A stretch of DNA of 12,582 bases from Oscillospiraceae bacterium (GTDB lineage: Bacteria; Bacillota; Clostridia; Oscillospirales; Acutalibacteraceae), in assembly GCA_031262125.1 (NCBI GenBank), contig JAISII010000102.1, positions 1 to 12,582 of the forward strand. Reading direction: 5' to 3'. Of the stretch, positions 7,728-12,582 are shown one piece after another. The notes below the pieces were generated by a model. It saw only the letters and a program-made list of their open reading frames with translations, did no database searches and was not told the origin of the DNA. Every line of letters starts with the position of its first letter. Within the stretch, counting starts at the first letter, position 1. The position numbers were made by a program, and so were the translations under genes.

Positions 7728-9561
7728 TCGTCAAAATGGGGGGATAAAGCGTCAGCTTTATCATATCCGGCGAACATCATCCTTTACTATAGGAATAGAT
7801 CGTTTCATGGTAATGTTTCCTTCTGTATTGTTAGTAAGCAAGCTTTCAAGCACAAGTAATGGAATAACTATCCTCGATGTTTCACAGATTTTACTTGCTT
7901 GTGGAATAGGTACTTTAATATTCGTGTTTGGTGGTTCATTTTTAAAGAATAAAGTCAGAATCCCTTTCTTTATAGGTCCAAGTTTTTGTTATATTGGTCT
8001 CACTAGTTATGTTATTGGTAGCCTTGAAAGTAGTAGTCCGGAAATTATCAAAAACTCTATTGTTTTTGGTTACATATCTTCTGGCATATTGCTTTTAATA
8101 ATTGCGGCTATTTATAAGTGGAAGCCTAGTCACACAACGAGGCTACTAAATTTTGCCTTTCCGAATTCTATTATGGGTGCATCTGTATCGCTCATTGGTT
8201 TAGAGCTAGCCTCAATAGCGGCAGGTGATTCAGGGTTTAATGCTGTTACTGGACATTTCGACATATCAAGCATTACCATATCTCTAATTACGTTGGCAAT
8301 TATTATCATATTTTCTGTAACTAGATTGCCTTTTATAAAGAATGCTGCAATAACACTAGGAATCATTTTTTCTGCCATTATAGTCAAATTATTGTTCGAA
8401 GATTATACAATCGAACGTATTATACTATCGGCGCAGGGCATTATTAACAAAGGCATTTTTGCTTTTCCTAATATATCATCTTCTTCTGTTATTACACTGT
8501 TCAAATTCGGATTCCCCCCTTCTTGGATAAGCATTTTAATTGCAATTATACCTTCAACACTAGTAGCTTTCAGCGAAAGTATTGGTAGAATAACTGTTCT
8601 TGACGGAATGTACAGTACCTATAATGAGAATAAACCCAAAGACTTATTGGGTAATTCATTGATTTACCATTCGATTTCTGCAATTATATCGGCTTTTATA
8701 GGAACAGTTCCTACTTCAATATATGCCGAAAATATTGCTGTAATGGAACTTAACGCAAACACTTTATTACAAAAAAAAGCATCTCTCAGCGGAAAACTAA
8801 AACGAAATCTTTCCGATATGTATAGCGTATTCTCTTTTTATCCATATCTTTGGGCAGCAGGTATTTCAATTGCTGCTTCCTGTCTAATTGTAATACAAAA
8901 CATTCTGGGTAGTATACCTAAACCGGTTTGGGGCGGAATGGAGTTTTTTATATTCGCACTTATATCCGCGCCAGGCATTCAGATGATGGTTGAAAAATAC
9001 GTAGACTATACTAAAATAACAAATCATATTCTAACAGGTTCAGTGCTTCTTGCCGGAATTAGTGGATTTTCTATACATCTGGGTGCAGTTGACTTAAAAG
9101 GTATGAGCCTCGGTCTTTTTATCGGAGTTATATTAAATTTAGTATTTAAATTATTCGCATATTTTGGTTGGTTGAATGAGCAAATGTCTTTATATGAAGT
9201 TATTGAGATTTGTAGAAATTATGTACATAAAGGTGTAACTAGGTTTGACTTAAAATATAGACAGCAGGAAATATTGAGTGCCGAAGCAGATTATGATTTG
9301 AACGCAGATAAAGCCCGTGATCTTGAAATTGTTCAATTCAATTATACTAATTCAGATTCAAACATTAAAATAGAAAAGTCAAAAGGATACATTATTGTTT
9401 CTTTGCATTTTTCTAATGCGATTTCGGATGAATTACAAAGTACATTTACAGATGATTACAAACTAGTGCATAAAAATAACACTTATACACTAAACATCTC
9501 CAATAAGACAAAGAAAGCAATCCTAAAAAATATTATCAAAGAATTCAGTAAACTGATTTAA
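7711..9561 (+). CDS. NCS2-family nucleobase (uracil/xanthine-type) permease with long C-terminal extension
   Basis: This is a cytoplasmic-membrane importer of purine or pyrimidine bases by proton symport (SLC23/NCS2). The visible signature elements are an N-terminal GIDRFMVMFPSVLLV helix and the substrate-site segment AFSESIGRI with E289, which corresponds to UraA E241. A second is PTSIYAENIAVM with E340, corresponding to UraA E290. UraA H245 is replaced by Arg. Hydrophobic helices run to about residue 490. The total is 616 residues against about 430 for typical members, because of a soluble tail of about 120 residues (DLKYRQQE... to KEFSKLI) that I do not recognise. The ATG at 7711 is preferred over a GTG at 7702 because AAGG lies 10 nt upstream. 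It overlaps the NUDIX gene. Substrate specificity cannot be assigned. Confidence 0.86.
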   Translation: MTKKNDRQNGGIKRQLYHIRRTSSFTIGIDRFMVMFPSVLLVSKLSSTSNGITILDVSQILLACGIGTLIFVFGGSFLKNKVRIPFFIGPSFCYIGLTSYVIGSLESSSPEIIKNSIVFGYISSGILLLIIAAIYKWKPSHTTRLLNFAFPNSIMGASVSLIGLELASIAAGDSGFNAVTGHFDISSITISLITLAIIIIFSVTRLPFIKNAAITLGIIFSAIIVKLLFEDYTIERIILSAQGIINKGIFAFPNISSSSVITLFKFGFPPSWISILIAIIPSTLVAFSESIGRITVLDGMYSTYNENKPKDLLGNSLIYHSISAIISAFIGTVPTSIYAENIAVMELNANTLLQKKASLSGKLKRNLSDMYSVFSFYPYLWAAGISIAASCLIVIQNILGSIPKPVWGGMEFFIFALISAPGIQMMVEKYVDYTKITNHILTGSVLLAGISGFSIHLGAVDLKGMSLGLFIGVILNLVFKLFAYFGWLNEQMSLYEVIEICRNYVHKGVTRFDLKYRQQEILSAEADYDLNADKARDLEIVQFNYTNSDSNIKIEKSKGYIIVSLHFSNAISDELQSTFTDDYKLVHKNNTYTLNISNKTKKAILKNIIKEFSKLI

Positions 9562-9623
9562 ATCATGATAACATTAAGGATAACGCCAAGACATAAAATG
9601 TGCCTGTATATTTGAATAACGAT

Positions 9624-9677
9624 GAAATATCGCCGCCATGACGCACCCTCAAAAAGGTACGTTATGTCGGCGATTTC
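9624..9677. repeat. Imperfect palindrome containing the right inverted-repeat copy
   Basis: Left arm 9624-9643 and right arm 9660-9677 are complementary, apart from two extra bases and two mismatches. The right arm carries part of the motif AAAAAGGTACGTTAT (9651-9665), the reverse complement of 5443-5457. It lies 62 nt after the permease stop and has no T-run, so it is more likely a repeat or element end than a terminator. Confidence 0.5.
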
Positions 9678-9700
9678 CCTGCTTCCTTGCTCCTCCTTTT

Positions 9701-9722
9701 CCCCACACACTCGTGTGCGGGG
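9701..9722. repeat. Short GC-rich hairpin
   Basis: CCCCACACA and TGTGCGGGG pair with one mismatch around CTCG. There is no T-run on either downstream side, so I do not call it a terminator. It lies between the permease and repeat copy B. Confidence 0.35.
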
Positions 9723-9732
9723 ACCCCGTATT

Positions 9733-9903
9733 GGCTTTCGCCGCAGTGAAAATTGAACAGTGAACAATGAATAATGAACAATATAAATTGCAGCCGCAAA
9801 TTCTGTGCCGCATATTTGTATTGTTCATTGTTCATTGGGGCAAAGCCCGACTTCATTATTCATTATTCACTAAAATGTGCACCTTTTTCGTCAGATAATT
9901 TCA
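9733..9903 (+). repeat. Dispersed palindromic repeat, copy B
   Basis: This is the second copy of the element at 5205-5373, in direct orientation and 4528 bp further on. The outer arms are nearly perfect inverted repeats: agtgaacaatgaataatgaa against ttcattattcattattcact. The inner arms are aatgaacaata/tattgttcatt. Identity to copy A is about 85% by eye, with an identical block over the 'catatttgtattgttcattg' region. Copies A and B flank the recombinase-to-permease island, so homologous recombination between them could delete it. It is non-coding; short open frames here are incidental. Confidence 0.75.
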
Positions 9904-9921
9904 GCGTCGATGGACGCCTTC

Positions 9922-9952
9922 TCCGTTCCAAACATTTGGAGCGGATTTTTTT
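9922..9952 (+). terminator. Intrinsic terminator downstream of repeat B
   Basis: The stem tccgttccaa (9922-9931) pairs with ttggagcgga (9936-9945), with one T-G wobble and loop acat. Seven T residues follow at 9946-9952. A small stem, gcgtc-gatg-gacgc, precedes it. It would stop plus-strand transcription from the permease operon before the tracrRNA/cas9 region. Confidence 0.7.
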
Positions 9953-9992
9953 GTTGCAAAAATTGTCGCATTATGGTAGAATATTACAAAAT

Positions 9993-10019
9993 AAAAAAGC
10001 ACCCCAAAAAGGTGCTTTT
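9993..10019 (-). terminator. Rho-independent terminator of the tracrRNA
   Basis: On the minus strand, AAAAGCACC (10019-10011) pairs with GGTGCTTTT (10003-9995), with loop TTTTTGG, and the stem runs into a six-T tract. On the plus strand the T-run is only four long, so the direction is leftward. Confidence 0.8.
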
Positions 10020-10109
10020 ACACAAAAATTGTGTGCCGCCAAAAGGCGCGATTTCGGATAAACCTTATTTGAACTTGTAGTGCAATTTTATAAGGTAGTC
10101 AAGCCTTAT
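9993..10109 (-). ncRNA. tracrRNA of the type II CRISPR-Cas locus
   Basis: This is an RNA of about 117 nt transcribed leftward, away from cas9; both ends are approximate. From its 5' end the anti-repeat covers 10104-10067. It is interrupted by the bulge AAGU (reverse complement of 10073-10076), followed by UCAAAU. Next come AAGG and the nexus (GG-UUUAU-CC, 10056-10064), read as CAAGTTCAAATAAGG then TTTATCCG. This closely parallels the S. pyogenes tracrRNA string CAAGTTAAAATAAGGCTAGTCCG. Two hairpins follow (CGCC-TTTT-GGCG at 10037-10048, and ACACAA-TTT-TTGTGT at 10020-10034). The last is a terminator hairpin of 9 bp (9995-10003/10011-10019) with a U-run. It would pair with the crRNA repeat, enable RNase III processing and load Cas9. 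It is identified by structure and by its place beside cas9. Confidence 0.88.
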
Positions 10110-10123
10110 GATGATATTATAAA
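10096..10123 (+). promoter_or_regulatory. Candidate cas9 promoter overlapping the tracrRNA promoter
   Basis: TAGTCA (10096-10101, four of six matches to the -35 consensus) and TATAAA (10118-10123) are 16 nt apart, giving a leader of about 16 nt before cas9. The -35 lies inside the anti-repeat, and the -10 overlaps the -10 of the opposing tracrRNA promoter. A second TATAAT at 10125-10130 has no good -35. This is a tentative call. Confidence 0.35.
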
Positions 10124-10144
10124 CTATAATTTAGGAGATGTCAA
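10116..10144 (-). promoter_or_regulatory. Consensus sigma-70-type promoter of the tracrRNA
   Basis: On the minus strand, TTGACA (10144-10139) and TATAAT (10121-10116) are separated by exactly 17 nt, a perfect consensus. The transcript start would fall near 10109, just upstream of the anti-repeat. The -35 hexamer ends 1 nt before the cas9 ATG, and the spacer covers the cas9 Shine-Dalgarno. Confidence 0.85.
10133..10137 (+). promoter_or_regulatory. Ribosome binding site of cas9
   Basis: AGGAG lies 8 nt before the ATG at 10146 and fixes that start. The same bases lie in the spacer of the tracrRNA promoter on the other strand. Confidence 0.8.
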
Positions 10145-10145
10145 T

Positions 10146-12582
10146 ATGCAAAACGAAATAAAAGCAAATATTCCGGAAAACAAAGAGTATCCTGCTTATT
10201 TTTTAGGATTAGACAGCGGAAGCAATTCGTTGGGTTGGGCAGTTACCGGTGAGGATTACAGCGTTTTAACCAAATACGGCAAGGCTCTTTGGGGTGTGCA
10301 TTTGTACGAAGATGCAGCCGATTGTGCCGAACGCAGAGAAAAAAGAACCCAACGCAAAAGTGTGCGTCGCAAAGCATGGCGACTTAAAGTATTGCGTGAA
10401 ATTTTCTCGGACGAAATTGCTAATTGCAAAGACCCAAAGTTTTTTAAGCGGTTGGAAATGAGTGCATTTATGCCGGGCGAAAAAAGCAAAGACGGCATAG
10501 AAAAAACTAAGCCGTTTAGCCTTTTTGCTGATGATGACTTTACAGATAAAGATTATCACAAAGCTTACAAAACAATACATCATTTAATTAAAAAGTTGAT
10601 GGACGATCCCTCCCCACACGACCCTCGGCTTGTTTACCTTGCGTGCAGCTATTTTATGAAGCATCGTGGGCATTTTAATTTAAACATAGCCAAAGACAAG
10701 GTCGAGGATATTCTTGAAATCGAGCCGGTTTTAGAAAATTTGAAAGAGCTGCTGCAAAACGAATATTTTATAAAAATGGAAATTGCCGATAACGAAAAGC
10801 TGAAAAATGCACTTCTGCAAAAGCGTGTTAAAGACAAAAAAGCAGCCCTTAAAAAAGAAATAGAGTTTACAGATATCGGAGAAGAAAATGTTCTGTTAAA
10901 TAAAGAAGAATTAATAAACTTGTTTAGCGGCGGTTCTGTAAAAATCGAAAAACTTTTCGAGAAATCTTTTGATGAAGATAAATCTGTAAAATTGAGCGAT
11001 GAACTTGAGAAAATCGAAAGTGAACTTGCCCAGTTGCTTGAGGATGACTTCGAATTAATTCGTGCGTGCAAAATGTTGTTCGATTTTGCTTTACTGTGCG
11101 ATATTATGCACGGGCACGAAACCATTACCGATGTTAAAGTTGCACGCTATGATGACCATAAAGAGCATTTAAAACTGCTTAAAGAAATTATTAAGAAAAA
11201 TTACCCCGATGCTTACAACAGCTTTTTTAAAGATGAAAAAGATAAAGCCGGCAATGTTACCCTTTGCCGATATTCGCTTTATATAACCAAGCAAAAGCAA
11301 GCAGGGGCAAAAGACGGCGATTATTATTCAACATTTGAAAAAGCAGTAAAAAATCTATTCGGAACAAACCCAGAAAACGAAACAGAAAAAGTAATTTTGC
11401 AAAAACTTGAGAATAAAAAGTTTTTGCCGTTGCAAACAACGGGCGATAATAGGGTTATTCCCTATCAGCTTGAATACAGCGACCTTAAAAAGCTTGTTAA
11501 AAATGCCGAAGGTTATTTAAAAATAAACGGCAAGAACATCTTAGATTTGTTTTGCCACAAAATACCGTATTATGTAGGACCTCTATATCACAAAACCGGC
11601 GATGAAGCAATCGATGAACAACGCAGCCCGCATTCTTGGGTTGTGCTAAAACCCGGAATGGAAAACGAAAGAATACTCCCTTGGAATTTTAACGATGTAA
11701 TTGACGATGTGAAAACCCACAAAGAGTTTATAGCAAGAATGCTCGGTAAGTGCTCTTACCTTTTAGGCGAAGAATCGCTGCCCAAAAACTCTTTGCTTTA
11801 TGGCAAATTTGCATTATTAAACGAACTTAATAATCTGTCAATTAAAGGCGAAAGAATAGATAAAGAGCTAAAGCTAAAATTATATCAAGAATTTTTAAAC
11901 GAAGACAAACCGATTAATATGACAAAAAACCGCCTTATTAAGTGGTTAGCTGCCAATGGTATTGTTATAGAAAAAGAAGAGCTCGGCGGTACCGATGAGG
12001 GAATTAAAACCCGACTTAACTCTTACTATGATTTTAAAACATACTTTAACAGCGGAAAGCTAACCGAGCGTCAGGTTGAGGAAATTATAAAGCACCTTAC
12101 TGTGTTCGGCGACGAAAGACAGCCGCTTGAAAAATGGCTTGAAGAGAACTTTAAGCTTTATGATAAGCAGGACATAAAGCATATTTTAAAGTTAAAATAT
12201 AAAGATTACGGCAGCTTGTCTAAAAAGCTGCTGGAGGATATTCTGTGTGATGTTGAAGGGCGGGAATGCAGTGTTATACAGGCAATGGAAGCTCAAGTGC
12301 TTAATTTAAGCGAGCTTGTTAAAAGCGAAAACTACAAATTTGCAGAACAAATAAGCTTGCTTAACAAAGCGTTTTTAGAAGGCGGAAAGCACGATTTAAA
12401 CACCGTGCTGGACGAGCGTTATGTTTCTAACAGGGTTAAAAGGCAGGTTTTTAGGGCGTTTGCAGTAGTAAACGAAATAGAAAAGATTATGAAAGCTCCG
12501 CCCAAAAAAATATTCATCGAGATGGCTCGTGGTGCTGACGACATACAAAAAAACAAACGCACAATCAAAAGAATAGACGAAA
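10146..12582 (+). CDS. cas9: CRISPR-associated endonuclease Cas9, type II-A-like (3' partial)
   Basis: The frame is open from ATG 10146 to the end of the window, giving 812 complete codons with the C-terminal part outside. Cas9 is an RNA-guided nuclease that cuts invading DNA with its HNH and RuvC sites. The visible landmarks are RuvC-I (FLGLDSGSNSLGWAV, catalytic D23), the Arg-rich bridge helix at about 60-83 and REC-lobe segments. The REC segments include HHLIKKLMDD and LVYLACSYFMKHRGHFN (about 145-180), IPYYVGPL (about 473) and PWNFNDVID (about 511). RuvC-II is KIFIEMARG with E792. These motifs sit about 30 residues later than their S. pyogenes equivalents (E762), predicting a protein of about 1350-1400 residues. 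HNH, RuvC-III and the PAM-interacting domain are not in view. The tracrRNA is divergent and adjacent; cas1, cas2, csn2 and the array are expected downstream. No inactivating change is seen in the visible part. Confidence 0.96.
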   Translation, partial: MQNEIKANIPENKEYPAYFLGLDSGSNSLGWAVTGEDYSVLTKYGKALWGVHLYEDAADCAERREKRTQRKSVRRKAWRLKVLREIFSDEIANCKDPKFFKRLEMSAFMPGEKSKDGIEKTKPFSLFADDDFTDKDYHKAYKTIHHLIKKLMDDPSPHDPRLVYLACSYFMKHRGHFNLNIAKDKVEDILEIEPVLENLKELLQNEYFIKMEIADNEKLKNALLQKRVKDKKAALKKEIEFTDIGEENVLLNKEELINLFSGGSVKIEKLFEKSFDEDKSVKLSDELEKIESELAQLLEDDFELIRACKMLFDFALLCDIMHGHETITDVKVARYDDHKEHLKLLKEIIKKNYPDAYNSFFKDEKDKAGNVTLCRYSLYITKQKQAGAKDGDYYSTFEKAVKNLFGTNPENETEKVILQKLENKKFLPLQTTGDNRVIPYQLEYSDLKKLVKNAEGYLKINGKNILDLFCHKIPYYVGPLYHKTGDEAIDEQRSPHSWVVLKPGMENERILPWNFNDVIDDVKTHKEFIARMLGKCSYLLGEESLPKNSLLYGKFALLNELNNLSIKGERIDKELKLKLYQEFLNEDKPINMTKNRLIKWLAANGIVIEKEELGGTDEGIKTRLNSYYDFKTYFNSGKLTERQVEEIIKHLTVFGDERQPLEKWLEENFKLYDKQDIKHILKLKYKDYGSLSKKLLEDILCDVEGRECSVIQAMEAQVLNLSELVKSENYKFAEQISLLNKAFLEGGKHDLNTVLDERYVSNRVKRQVFRAFAVVNEIEKIMKAPPKKIFIEMARGADDIQKNKRTIKRIDE

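Noticed and set aside
9701..9722. Terminator of the permease operon
   Set aside because: It is a good stem, but no T-run follows on either strand. The hairpin at 9922-9952 is the better candidate.
9558..10080. Several short ORFs on both strands
   Set aside because: They cover the palindromic repeat, terminators and tracrRNA, and show no family resemblance or ribosome sites.
10067..10104. Single CRISPR repeat or start of an array upstream of cas9
   Set aside because: Only one repeat-like copy is present and no spacer follows. Its position before an AAGG/nexus and terminator on the minus strand fits the anti-repeat of a tracrRNA.
10256..11439. Minus-strand ORFs opposite cas9
   Set aside because: They are antisense shadows of a clear Cas9 reading frame, with low-complexity translations.

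Overview
The window looks like chromosomal DNA of a low-GC, gut-type member of the Bacillota, probably an Eubacteriales/Oscillospiraceae-like organism. This is inferred from AT-rich codon use, a secreted protein with cell-wall-binding-type repeats, short 'attgttcattgttcatt' palindromic repeats, a TndX-type serine recombinase remnant and a type II-A-like Cas9. The species cannot be fixed from the sequence alone.

Layout. (1) 1-3522: the C-terminal 1173 codons of a very large secreted surface protein, ending in seven tandem units of about 65 residues in two alternating forms. A strong hairpin follows at 3558-3596. (2) 3692-5002: a Wzx-type polysaccharide flippase with a TTG start. (3) 5122-5197: tRNA-Trp(CCA) with an encoded CCA end. 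(4) 5205-9903: a 4.5 kb island between two direct copies of a palindromic repeat of about 170 bp. It holds a decayed large serine recombinase (minus strand, catalytic domain missing, one in-frame TAG). This is joined abruptly to an N-terminally truncated DegT-family aminotransferase, followed by a NUDIX hydrolase and an NCS2 nucleobase permease with a long C-terminal tail; these last two overlap. (5) 9904-12582: a type II CRISPR-Cas locus entered from its 5' side, with a terminator, a tracrRNA on the minus strand, its promoter, and the first 812 codons of cas9 running off the window.

The most valuable content is the tracrRNA/cas9 intergenic region. The tracrRNA (about 9993-10109, minus strand) is not an ORF and is easy to miss. 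It has a full-length anti-repeat, an S. pyogenes-like AAATAAGG...TCCG nexus, two hairpins and a rho-independent terminator. It is driven by a perfect TTGACA-17-TATAAT promoter that overlaps the cas9 leader. The anti-repeat predicts a 36-bp CRISPR repeat for an array that must lie outside the window. Cas9 (RuvC-I D23, Arg-rich bridge helix, REC lobe, RuvC-II E792) has all the N-terminal-half landmarks of an active type II-A-like enzyme. With this tracrRNA and an off-window array it would form a DNA-targeting interference complex.

The aminotransferase-NUDIX-NCS2 set looks like the tail of an acquired operon. Its biochemical purpose cannot be read from the sequence. The recombinase/aminotransferase junction near 6428-6431 is either a real deletion or rearrangement, or an assembly chimera.
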